Shown: piece after piece, positions 7,121-12,718 of the stretch | Position numbering within the stretch: the first letter of the stretch is position 1 | How the letters are laid out: every line of letters begins with the position of its first letter | NCBI GenBank assembly: GCA_016219235.1 | Contig: JACRBO010000052.1 | Coordinates: 1-12,718 of the forward strand | Direction: 5' to 3' | Source: Chloroflexota bacterium | Lineage (GTDB): Bacteria; Chloroflexota; Anaerolineae; Fen-1058 | Length of the DNA: 12,718 bases | Notes under the pieces: model-generated | The model's database searches: none | What the model saw: only the letters and a program-made list of their open reading frames with translations | What the model was told of the DNA's origin: nothing | Program-made: the position numbers and the translations under genes

Positions 7121-7162
7121 CGCGGGTTTCTCCCGAAACAGACCCAGGCTCACTACCGGCTG

Positions 7163-7191
7163 ATCGTACTGCAAAGATCGCTGCCCCTCAA
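7163..7191 (-). promoter_or_regulatory. Promoter of the two-component operon
   Basis: On the minus strand TTGAGG (7191-7186) and TACGAT (7168-7163) are separated by 17 bp. The start would be near 7156, about 36 nt before the regulator's ATG. An imperfect dyad ATGCCATGTCAT (7221-7232) lies upstream, between this promoter and amtB, and could bind a dimeric regulator; that part is weak. Confidence 0.45.
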
Positions 7192-7303
7192 GGCACAAAC
7201 ATCACTTAATTGACAGCGTGATGCCATGTCATGCTCGAGCCGGCCTACCTGATTTGGGGTAGTCCAATTACCGCGTCCCGGTGATGCGCCCGCGCCTCGA
7301 TTG

Positions 7304-7312
7304 TGCTAGAGT
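7304..7312 (+). promoter_or_regulatory. Possible extended -10 element for amtB
   Basis: TG-C-TAGAGT (7304-7312) has the form of an extended -10, about 35 nt before the ribosome site; no good -35 lies 16-18 bp upstream. The gene may therefore need an activator. No convincing sigma54 site (GG-N10-GC type) was found. Confidence 0.25.
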
Positions 7313-7352
7313 CAAACTGTCCCTACCCCATTCCCACTGAAGGAGAACCGAC

Positions 7353-8567
7353 ATGCAGAACATCGATTCAGGTGCGACGGCCCTGGTGTTGATCAGCGCC
7401 GCGCTGGTGTTTGTGATGACGCCGGGCCTGGCCTTTTTCTATGGCGGGCTGGTGCGCCGCAAGAACGTGTTGTCGATCATGATGCAGAGCTTCGTCTCGA
7501 TGGGTATCGTGACCGCCATCTGGGTCTTTGGCGGTTTTAGCCTGGTATTCGGTAAGGATATCGGCGGGGTGATTGGCGACCTGCGGTATTTCGGACTTAA
7601 CGGCGTGGGCGCCGATCCGTTGCCCGGCCAGGCCATTCCCATGCTGGCGCTGTTCATCTTTCAGGAAATGTTTGCCGTCATCACGCCGGCCCTGATCACC
7701 GGCGCGTTTGCCGATCGCGTGAGTTTTAAGAGCTATTTGATCTTCCTGGTGTTCTGGAGTGTGCTGGTTTATCTGCCGCTCGCGCACTGGACCTGGGGCG
7801 GTGGTTTCTTCGCGCAGCTGGGCCTGGTCGATTTCGCGGGCGGCATTGTGGTCCACGTGAGCGCCGGCTTCGCGGCGCTGGCCTCGGTGTTTATCGTCGG
7901 CAAGCGGAAGATCTTGCCCAGCGAGAAGATGGCGCCGCATAATGTCACCTATGTGGCCCTGGGCGCCGGACTGCTGTGGTTTGGCTGGTTTGGGTTCAAC
8001 GGGGGCAGCGCGCTGGCGGCGAATGGCATTGCCTCGATCGCGTTCGTCAACACCGACATCACCGCTTCGATCGCGATGATTGTGTGGTTGTTCATTTCCT
8101 GGATCCATGAAGGCAAGCCAAGCATGACCGGGGCAATGACGGGCGCCGTGGCCGGGCTGGTGTGCATCACACCCGGCGCGGGTTACGTGCAGCCCTGGGC
8201 GGCCGCGGTGATCGGGGTGATTTGTGCCTTTGTCTGCTATGGAGCGATCCGCTTGCGCGTGCGCTTAAAATGGGACGATGCCCTGGATGTGTGGGGCTGC
8301 CACGGCGTCGGCGGTCTGTTGGGCACGATCCTCGTCGGCGTATTTGCGGCCGCCTCGGTCAATGGTGTCAGCGGCTTGATCGAAGGCAACGTCAGGCAAT
8401 TCGGCGTACAGCTCATCGGCGCGCTGATCTCGGTGGTCTATTCCTTCGGCGTAACCTGGTTGATCTTGAAGATCGTCAACGTCTTCACACCGGTGCGCGT
8501 GTCCGAATCCGTCGAAGTAAGTGGCCTGGATGAAGGTCTGCTCGGAGAAGCCGCTTACACTTTGTAA
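7353..8567 (+). CDS. amtB: Ammonium transporter, Amt/MEP/Rh family
   Basis: The protein is 404 residues, normal for the family, and hydrophobic with about 11 membrane helices. Start: AAGGAG lies seven bases before the ATG. Signatures: FVMTPGLAFFYGGLVRRKN (20-38), FQEMFAVITPALITGAFADR (103-122), AHWTWGGGFF (144-153), DFAGGIVVHVSAG (160-172) and DVWGCHGVGG (312-321). H168 and H317 are the twin histidines of the pore; the residue before H317 is Cys where Val is common. No mature signal peptide is obvious: the N-terminus goes straight into helix 1. It takes up ammonium as a trimer in the inner membrane. Usually a glnK (PII) gene follows; here a hairpin and then convergent genes follow, so PII must be coded elsewhere. 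It is divergent from the two-component operon. Confidence 0.96.
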   Translation: MQNIDSGATALVLISAALVFVMTPGLAFFYGGLVRRKNVLSIMMQSFVSMGIVTAIWVFGGFSLVFGKDIGGVIGDLRYFGLNGVGADPLPGQAIPMLALFIFQEMFAVITPALITGAFADRVSFKSYLIFLVFWSVLVYLPLAHWTWGGGFFAQLGLVDFAGGIVVHVSAGFAALASVFIVGKRKILPSEKMAPHNVTYVALGAGLLWFGWFGFNGGSALAANGIASIAFVNTDITASIAMIVWLFISWIHEGKPSMTGAMTGAVAGLVCITPGAGYVQPWAAAVIGVICAFVCYGAIRLRVRLKWDDALDVWGCHGVGGLLGTILVGVFAAASVNGVSGLIEGNVRQFGVQLIGALISVVYSFGVTWLILKIVNVFTPVRVSESVEVSGLDEGLLGEAAYTL

Positions 8568-8588
8568 CTTGCCTTTCACGTTCACAGC

Positions 8589-8625
8589 GCCGTTCCCGGC
8601 GGCCGCAATCCGCGCCGGGAACGGC
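8589..8625. terminator. Strong hairpin between convergent amtB and the PEP mutase-like gene
   Basis: GCCGTTCCCGGCG (8589-8601) and CGCCGGGAACGGC (8613-8625) form a perfect 13-bp stem with an 11-nt loop. It lies 22 bp after the amtB stop and 40 bp from the stop of the facing gene. No T-run flanks it on either side, so it may end transcription without the classical tail or protect both mRNA ends. Confidence 0.65.
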
Positions 8626-8664
8626 CGCCTGAGCGGTTGCCCCGGCAGATCCTCAAATCTTCAG

Positions 8665-9474
8665 CTAACGGTTCAACTGGGACGTGGTCAACACGCGATC
8701 GAGGTAGCCGAAAGTTCCGTGGTCTTTCACTTCGCGGGCCGCTTCAAACAGGCCGCTCAGCGCGGCGCGGTACAACGAGGTGGACAGGCTGATCCGCCGG
8801 ACGCCAGCCGATTCCAATTCCGCAACCGAGAATGATTTCCCCCGGATACCCACCATGAAGTTGACGGGCTTCGACACTGCGGCGCAGATCGCGCGCACCG
8901 CGTCGAGGTCGGGCAGGCCTGGCGCAAACAGCACATCGGCCCCCACATTTTCAAAGGCTTGCAGACGCCTGATGGTATCATCGAGATCGGGCTTGCCGCA
9001 CAGGAAGTTCTCTGTGCGGGCGGTCAGCGTAAACGGCCAGGCCAGCGATCGGGCCGCCTGAACGGCCGCAGCGATACGTTCGACCGCAAACTCAAAATCG
9101 TACAGGGGCCTGGCCTCATCGCCGGTGGCATCTTCGATCGAGCCACCGACCAATCCGGCCCCGGCTGCCAGTCGAATCGTTTCGGCCACGATGTCCGGCG
9201 CATCGCCATAACCACTTTCCAGATCAGCCGATACCGGCAGATCGGTTGCCATCACGATGGCCTGCGCCTGTGCCAGCGCTTCTCCTCGCGTCACCTGGCC
9301 GTCGCGGCGACCGAGTGTCCCGGCAGATGCTCCGCTCGACGTTGCCAGCGCCGAAAAGCCCAGCCCGGCCAGCAAGCGGGCGGAGCCTGCATCCCAGGCG
9401 TTGGCAATCACGAATGCGCCTGACCCCTGATGCAGCGCCTTGAAGCGGTTCGCCTTTTCGATTTGCGTGTCCAT
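8665..9474 (-). CDS. Isocitrate lyase/PEP mutase-family protein
   Basis: The protein is 269 residues, typical of the short TIM-barrel members. Visible motifs: FVIANAWDAGSARLLAGLGF (21-40), ATSSGASAGTLGRRDG (44-59), the metal-binding VSADLESGYGD (81-91, D84 and E86), GGSIEDATGD (110-119, E114), TARTENFLCG (151-160, R153 and E155) and FMVGIRG (206-212). The ICL cysteine loop (KKCGH) is missing, so it is not an isocitrate lyase. Relatives include oxaloacetate decarboxylases, methylisocitrate lyase-like and carboxyphosphonate mutases; the exact reaction on a 2-oxo or phospho acid cannot be told. AGGAG lies nine bases before the ATG. It is the last gene of the three-gene operon, 21 bp after the acetyltransferase. 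A fragment of a second copy is at 4839-4970. Confidence 0.88.
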   Translation of the reverse strand: MDTQIEKANRFKALHQGSGAFVIANAWDAGSARLLAGLGFSALATSSGASAGTLGRRDGQVTRGEALAQAQAIVMATDLPVSADLESGYGDAPDIVAETIRLAAGAGLVGGSIEDATGDEARPLYDFEFAVERIAAAVQAARSLAWPFTLTARTENFLCGKPDLDDTIRRLQAFENVGADVLFAPGLPDLDAVRAICAAVSKPVNFMVGIRGKSFSVAELESAGVRRISLSTSLYRAALSGLFEAAREVKDHGTFGYLDRVLTTSQLNR

Positions 9475-9495
9475 CCTGGAGATCTCCTAGCGGAA

Positions 9496-9927
9496 TCAGG
9501 TGTCGTTGACCAGCCCGCGCTCGAATGCCTGGGCCTGGTTCTTAAAGATCGCCATCGCCGTTGTCATACGCTTGAAGCCGAGTTTCCTGTAAAAAGCCTC
9601 CTTGCCGGGGACCGCATACAGGATGATCTTCCGGTGATCCTTCGAGCGATCGACGAGCCTGGCGACGATCGCCTTGCCGATGCCCTGGCCTTGATAATCA
9701 GGATGAACGGCGATGTCGCAAATGTACGAGCAGTCAACGCCATCGGCCAGCGCCCGACCGGCTCCGATCAACCTGCCGGCATCGTAAACAAAGCACTTAA
9801 ACCGGCTGTTTGAAAAAGCGATGTCCAGATCGGCGGGCGTTTTATGCCCCAGCGGGGCTACCTCATACAGATTCGAGAGCTCTGCCAGGTCAACGCCATC
9901 CAACGAATCGATCCACTCGAGCGCCAT
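9496..9927 (-). CDS. GNAT-family N-acetyltransferase
   Basis: The protein is 143 residues, a single GNAT domain. Motif A spans 69-92 (ICDIAVHPDYQGQGIGKAIV) and holds the acetyl-CoA pyrophosphate loop Q79-G-Q-G-I-G84. Motif B is GKEAFYRKLGFKRM (108-121), with the Tyr that often acts as general acid. Such proteins move an acetyl group from acetyl-CoA to an amine; the acceptor is unknown and could be a small molecule. AAAGGAG lies seven bases before the ATG. It sits 29 bp after the AhpD-like gene and 21 bp before the PEP mutase-like gene, so the three are almost surely co-transcribed. Confidence 0.92.
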   Translation of the reverse strand: MALEWIDSLDGVDLAELSNLYEVAPLGHKTPADLDIAFSNSRFKCFVYDAGRLIGAGRALADGVDCSYICDIAVHPDYQGQGIGKAIVARLVDRSKDHRKIILYAVPGKEAFYRKLGFKRMTTAMAIFKNQAQAFERGLVNDT

Positions 9928-9956
9928 GCTGATCTCCTTTATGAAACCTGACTCCT

Positions 9957-10454
9957 TCAGGTACTGACCATCGCTGCCACAGCGGCGGGCTGCGTGGCAA
10001 AATGCTGCGGTTGATAGCTGCCTGGCTCATCGCCGAACGTGACGGCAAATCGATTCCAGGTGTTGATGATCACGATCGCGATCATGAGCTTCACCATTTC
10101 CTGATCGCTGAACTGCTGCCGGGCCTGGTCATAAACCTCATCTGGCACGTGGTTGGCTGCAATCAAAGTCACGGCTTCAGTCAGCGCCAGCGCGGCGCGT
10201 TCGCGATCGGTATAGTACGGCGTTTCGCGCCACACACTGAGGTTATACAATCGCTGCTCGGTTTCGCCGCCGGTCCGCGCATCCTTGCTGTGCATATCGA
10301 TGCAGTACGGACAGCCGTTGATCTGCGAGGCGCGGAGTTTGATCAAGTCCAACAGCGCCGGCTCCAGACCGCAGTTGGAACTGTAGTGATCCAGGGCGTT
10401 GACAGCCCGCAGACCTTCGGGGAGAACTTTCGAGTAATCGAGTCGCTGTTTCAT
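9957..10454 (-). CDS. Carboxymuconolactone decarboxylase/AhpD-family protein
   Basis: The protein is 165 residues. The core motif is QINGCPYCIDMHSKDA (44-59), with C48, C51 and H55 in the CxxC-x3-H pattern of AhpD-like peroxidase/alkylhydroperoxidase members, so it more likely reduces peroxides or disulfides than decarboxylates muconolactone. TDRERAALALTEAVTLIA (82-99) and MVKLMIAIVIINTWNRFAV (120-138) are the other family helices. AGGAG lies before the ATG. It is the first gene of the operon, next to the promoter and operator-like sites described at 10466-10545. Physiological partner unknown; the whole family is cytoplasmic. Confidence 0.92.
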   Translation of the reverse strand: MKQRLDYSKVLPEGLRAVNALDHYSSNCGLEPALLDLIKLRASQINGCPYCIDMHSKDARTGGETEQRLYNLSVWRETPYYTDRERAALALTEAVTLIAANHVPDEVYDQARQQFSDQEMVKLMIAIVIINTWNRFAVTFGDEPGSYQPQHFATQPAAVAAMVST

Positions 10455-10465
10455 GTTTGGCTCCT

Positions 10466-10485
10466 GTTATCCGTGATGAGATAAC
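10466..10485. promoter_or_regulatory. Dyad GTTATC-N8-GATAAC over the operon's start point
   Basis: GTTATC (10466-10471) and GATAAC (10480-10485) are perfect inverted 6-mers 8 bp apart. The dyad covers the end of the -10 element and the predicted start, and ends 12 bp before the ATG. It could be a repressor site or a short leader hairpin. Confidence 0.4.
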
Positions 10486-10512
10486 TATAGGCTACCGGTG
10501 ATGCTTTGCCAA
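10484..10512 (-). promoter_or_regulatory. Promoter of the AhpD-GNAT-PEP mutase-like operon
   Basis: TTGGCA (10512-10507) and TATAGT (10489-10484) are each five of six to the sigma70 consensus and 17 bp apart. The start would be near 10477, with a leader of about 23 nt. This is the best promoter match in the window. Confidence 0.7.
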
Positions 10513-10545
10513 GAGCCAGTTGTCGATCAAACCATAGGGCCACTT
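10510..10545 (-). promoter_or_regulatory. Two direct repeats, probable operator of the MocR regulator
   Basis: On the minus strand AAGTGGCCCTAT (10545-10534) and AACTGGCTCTTG (10521-10510) share the pattern AA(G/C)TGGC(C/T)CT and are 24 bp apart, a little over two helical turns. The second copy overlaps the -35. MocR-family dimers are known to bind direct repeats with TGG cores next to target promoters, and a MocR gene lies just upstream. The match is by eye. Confidence 0.5.
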
Positions 10546-10556
10546 CAACGGAATCA

Positions 10557-10690
10557 GTCATTCCCGCGCGTTTTCGCCTGGCGCGCCCCCGCTTCGTCCC
10601 TTCGGCAGGGCGTGGCGGGAATCCAGCGGCCCATCGGCATGATTCGCCAATCGTGAGCGTGGATGCCCGATAGAGACGTTCGGGCATGAC
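10557..10690. repeat. REP/MITE-like palindromic intergenic element, about 134 bp
   Basis: The ends are inverted: GTCATTCCCG (10557-10566) against CGGGCATGAC (10681-10690), one mismatch in ten. Inside are two hairpins: ATTCCCGC/GCGGGAAT (10560-10567 and 10615-10622) and ATGCCCGA/TCGGGCAT (10663-10670 and 10680-10687). This GTCAT(T/G)CCCG...GGGAATCCAG design is common in dispersed intergenic repeats of several phyla. It lies 11 bp after the MocR gene's stop and could end its transcript. Mobility by a transposase in trans is an inference; only one copy is in the window. Confidence 0.6.
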
Positions 10691-10701
10691 AGGGGACACA
10701 C

Positions 10702-12147
10702 TCACATCGACCGCAGCGCAGCCGCCAGACGGCGAACCCCGGCCTTTATTTCCGCCACGCTATATCCGCCATAGCCAAGCAGCAGTCCCTTGCGGGCCAG
10801 CGGTTCCAGACAAAAAATGGAAATGGGCGTTAAGTCGAGACCGTGGGCGGCGCCCTGCCGAACCAACGCCTGATCATCCATGCCCACCGGCAGCCAGCCC
10901 ACACAGTGAATGCCCGCTTCGGGCGCGTAGATGTCCAACGGGAGATCGTGAGCGGCGGCCAGCAGTGCGGCGCGGCGTTCGGCATACAGGGTGCGCATGC
11001 GCCGCAGATGGCGGGTGAAGTGGCCTTCAGTCATGAAGTCTGTCAGCACGGCCTGTTCCAGAATGGGCAGATGCGTATCCATGTACCGGCGCATCTTTAA
11101 GAACTCATCGACCAACGGCGCGGGCAGGATCAGATAACCGAGGCGCAGGGCCGGAAAGAGCACTTTGCTGAAGGTGCCGATGTAGATGACGCGCCCGGCC
11201 TCATCCAGTCCTTGCAAAGCCGCCAGTGGCCGCCCGGCAAAACGATACTCGCTGTCGTAGTCATCTTCGATCAGGTACGCGCCGGTGCGAGTGGCCCAGT
11301 CCAGCAACGCCAGCCGCCGTGTCAGACTCATCGTGACGCCGAGCGGAAACTGGTGCGAGGGGGTGAGATAGGCCAATCGGGCTTGCGGCGCATGCGCGAC
11401 GGCCGCTTCGATCATCAAGCCTTCTTGATCGACGGGCACGGGCACGATCTGTGCGCCCGCACTGAGTAAAGCGCCGCGTGCGCCAGGATAACCGGGGTCT
11501 TCCATCCAGACCCGATCGCCTGCGTGGAGCAACACGCGCGCGGCCAGATCCAGTGCGCCTTGCGCGCCGGACACCATGATGATTTGTTCCGGCGTGCAAT
11601 GGACTTGCCGGGTGACGGTGACATGGGCGGCGATGGCTTCACGCAACGGGCGATACCCCGCCGGTTCCTGATAGGTAAATGCGGTGCGGGGCAGCCGTCT
11701 GGCCTGTCGGGCGACAAGCCGGGACCAGAGTTCGTAAGGAAAGACATCCAGGGCCGGGACTTCAGACCGAAACGGGCGCGGCAATCCGCTGTTCGATGGC
11801 GGCAAGGATAGGGTCGGGAAGGGGGGCGCGTGTGGCTCGATTCGCTCCGGGGTAGTGGAACGTTTTCGATCGGGCGTGGTCAACAGGTGTTCGGGCAAAA
11901 CGTCTGCCACAAAGGTCCCGCTGCCTGTGTGGCCCTCAAGGTAGCCTTCGGCCAGCAGTTGTCGATAGGCGTTCAGCACAGTGTTGCGCGAGAGGTTGAG
12001 TTCGTCCGCCAGGGCACGGGTGGAGGGCAGTTTCAGGCCGCGCTTCAATTCCCCGGAGAGGATGGCCGCCCGCAGGTGCGTGTAAAGTTGTTGATAGAGC
12101 GGAGTGTCCGGCGTGGGACGAAATGACTCTGGCTTAAAGATCGTCAT
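10702..12147 (-). CDS. MocR/PdxR-type regulator (GntR wHTH plus aminotransferase-like domain)
   Basis: The protein is 481 residues, the usual length. GntR winged helix (about 13-80): PLYQQLYTHLRAAILSGELK, LPSTRALADELNLSRNTVLN and GYLEGHTGSGTFV. A Pro-rich linker (about 85-125) follows. The fold-type I aminotransferase domain (130-481) holds ITMVSG-like IIMVSGAQGALDLAARVL (189-206), MEDPGYPG (215-222), IEDDYDSEYRF (293-303) and the PLP lysine K328 in YIGTFSKVLFPALRLGY. The domain should bind PLP and an amino-compound effector rather than act as an enzyme. No strong Shine-Dalgarno precedes the ATG, and the region upstream is a heptamer tract, so its promoter is likely in or next to the tract. 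It probably controls the operon at 8665-10454. Confidence 0.93.
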   Translation of the reverse strand: MTIFKPESFRPTPDTPLYQQLYTHLRAAILSGELKRGLKLPSTRALADELNLSRNTVLNAYRQLLAEGYLEGHTGSGTFVADVLPEHLLTTPDRKRSTTPERIEPHAPPFPTLSLPPSNSGLPRPFRSEVPALDVFPYELWSRLVARQARRLPRTAFTYQEPAGYRPLREAIAAHVTVTRQVHCTPEQIIMVSGAQGALDLAARVLLHAGDRVWMEDPGYPGARGALLSAGAQIVPVPVDQEGLMIEAAVAHAPQARLAYLTPSHQFPLGVTMSLTRRLALLDWATRTGAYLIEDDYDSEYRFAGRPLAALQGLDEAGRVIYIGTFSKVLFPALRLGYLILPAPLVDEFLKMRRYMDTHLPILEQAVLTDFMTEGHFTRHLRRMRTLYAERRAALLAAAHDLPLDIYAPEAGIHCVGWLPVGMDDQALVRQGAAHGLDLTPISIFCLEPLARKGLLLGYGGYSVAEIKAGVRRLAAALRSM

Positions 12148-12161
12148 TGCTCAGCAGGGGG

Positions 12162-12245
12162 GAATGCGCAATGCACAATTCACAATGCATAATGCATAAT
12201 GCATAATGCATAATGCGCAATGCACAATGCATAATGCACAATGAG
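12162..12245. repeat. AATGCAT-type heptamer tract, twelve units
   Basis: Twelve contiguous 7-bp units, mainly TAATGCA and CAATGCA, fill the space upstream of the MocR gene from 15 bp before its ATG. Same family as 4776-4831. On the minus strand they read TGCATTA, producing TATGCAT and TTGTGC/TTGCGC hexamers every 7 bp that resemble -10 and -35 boxes. Confidence 0.9.
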
Positions 12246-12262
12246 TAGTAAGTGATCAGTGG

Positions 12263-12367
12263 TTTCACTTTTCACTTTTCACTCATCACTCATCACTCAT
12301 CACTCGTCACTCGTCAGTCGTCACTCATCACTCATCACTCATCACTCGTTACTCGTCACTCATCACT
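12263..12367. repeat. GAGTGAT-type heptamer tract, fifteen units
   Basis: Three TTTCACT units are followed by twelve CATCACT/CGTCACT-type units, without gaps. On the minus strand they read AGTGATG, the same family and orientation relative to the gene end as at 1571. The stop codon TGA (12365-12363) of the gene on the right lies in the first minus-strand unit. Confidence 0.9.
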
Positions 12368-12718
12368 TCTCCGCATACGTCACGCGCACATCGTCAAAGC
12401 TGCCCGATACCCGACCCTCGGGTTCCACATCAAACAATAACCACACCCACTGACCGCGCTGTTGCGTCGGCAGACTCTTGCGCGCCACGCCGTCCACGTA
12501 AAACGTGATCTGCGCGCCGTCCCAGCCGATCGCTAACTCATGCGTGGCGGGCAGCCCGCCGCCGGGCAGCAGCGTAAAACTTTGCTCGGTGCCGGATTCA
12601 TCGTGGCCGATATAGGCCGAGACCGTGCCGTCGGACGGATTCATGCCCAGATACGCCCACGCGCCCGGCTGATCATCCAGCCCGTTCACTTCCAGCCCGA
12701 TGTCGCTGAAGCCGGCGG
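12363..12718 (-). CDS. C-terminal part of a protein with a LamG/laminarinase-like beta-sandwich domain, partial
   Basis: 117 residues are visible; the gene runs off the right edge, so the true start is outside. The segments GLEVNGLDDQPGAWAYLGMN, HELAIGWDGAQITFYVDGV and WVWLLFDVEPEGRVSGSFDD, then VRVTYAEK, match the strand pattern of concanavalin A-like (LamG, GH16-like) domains; WDGAQITFYVDG is the typical hairpin. Such domains bind or cut polysaccharides and are usually in exported proteins, but no signal peptide can be seen here and no catalytic E-x-D-x-x-E occurs in this part. The stop codon is provided by the heptamer tract. A binding module at the end of a larger surface protein is the best guess. 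Confidence 0.7.
   Translation of the reverse strand, partial: AGFSDIGLEVNGLDDQPGAWAYLGMNPSDGTVSAYIGHDESGTEQSFTLLPGGGLPATHELAIGWDGAQITFYVDGVARKSLPTQQRGQWVWLLFDVEPEGRVSGSFDDVRVTYAEK

Noticed and set aside
7210..7240. TTGACA (7210-7215) as the amtB -35
   Set aside because: No -10-like hexamer lies 15-19 bp downstream.
9024..9423. Frames on both strands inside the PEP mutase-like gene
   Set aside because: Shadows of a well-supported enzyme gene with all family motifs in one frame.
10451..10705. 84-codon minus-strand frame between the MocR gene and the operon
   Set aside because: It is mostly the REP-like element and the promoter region; no ribosome site or domain.
12162..12367. CRISPR-like array
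   Set aside because: The units are 7 bp and contiguous; there are no spacers and no cas genes.
12252..12453. Ser/His/Thr-rich plus-strand frames
   Set aside because: Translations of the CATCACT heptamers, which lack stops on that strand.

Overview
The window looks like a GC-rich bacterial chromosome segment. The likeliest source is a free-living, gene-dense Chloroflexota-type bacterium (Anaerolineae-like), possibly from a metagenome assembly. That placement is an inference and only moderately secure. It rests on GC-rich coding sequence, strong Shine-Dalgarno sites, an IS1634-like element, a bacterial deoxynucleoside kinase, a MocR regulator and abundant 7-bp tandem repeats between genes. No rRNA, tRNA, CRISPR array or phage gene was seen.

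Layout. Positions 1-254 (-) hold the 5' part of a zinc-free MDR oxidoreductase gene that lacks its N-terminal domain and is frameshifted. 395-787 (-) encodes a small two-helix membrane protein. 957-1574 (+) encodes a YdcF/SanA-type membrane protein with a promoter that predicts leaderless transcription. 1571-1644 is a GAGTGAT-type heptamer tract, interrupted by a complete IS1634-like insertion sequence (1645-3437) with 17-bp inverted repeats and a 6-bp target duplication. The IS entered at the stop codon of a HAD phosphatase (3398-4102, -) and gave it a new C-terminus. Divergent from this is a deoxynucleoside kinase (4140-4778, +), whose stop codon is the first codon of an AATGCAT-type heptamer tract (4776-4831).

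4839-4970 is a broken copy of the 3' end of the PEP mutase-like gene found complete at 8665-9474. Between these two copies lie a NarL/LiaS-type two-component system (sensor 4999-6465 and regulator 6455-7120, both -, overlapping) and a divergent AmtB ammonium transporter (7353-8567, +) followed by a strong hairpin.

8665-10454 (-) is a three-gene operon: AhpD/CMD-family protein, GNAT acetyltransferase and PEP mutase-like enzyme. It is driven by a near-consensus promoter whose -35 region overlaps two direct repeats. A MocR-type (GntR plus aminotransferase) regulator is encoded just upstream (10702-12147, -) and is the obvious candidate controller. A REP/MITE-like palindromic element (10557-10690) separates the two. 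The right edge has two more heptamer tracts (12162-12245 and 12263-12367) and the C-terminus of a LamG/laminarinase-like domain protein (12363-12718, -).

The most notable pattern is that gene 3' ends run directly into 7-bp tandem repeats. Because 7 is not a multiple of 3, these tracts carry stop codons in all three sense frames, and in four cases the gene's (ancestral or present) stop codon lies in the tract itself.
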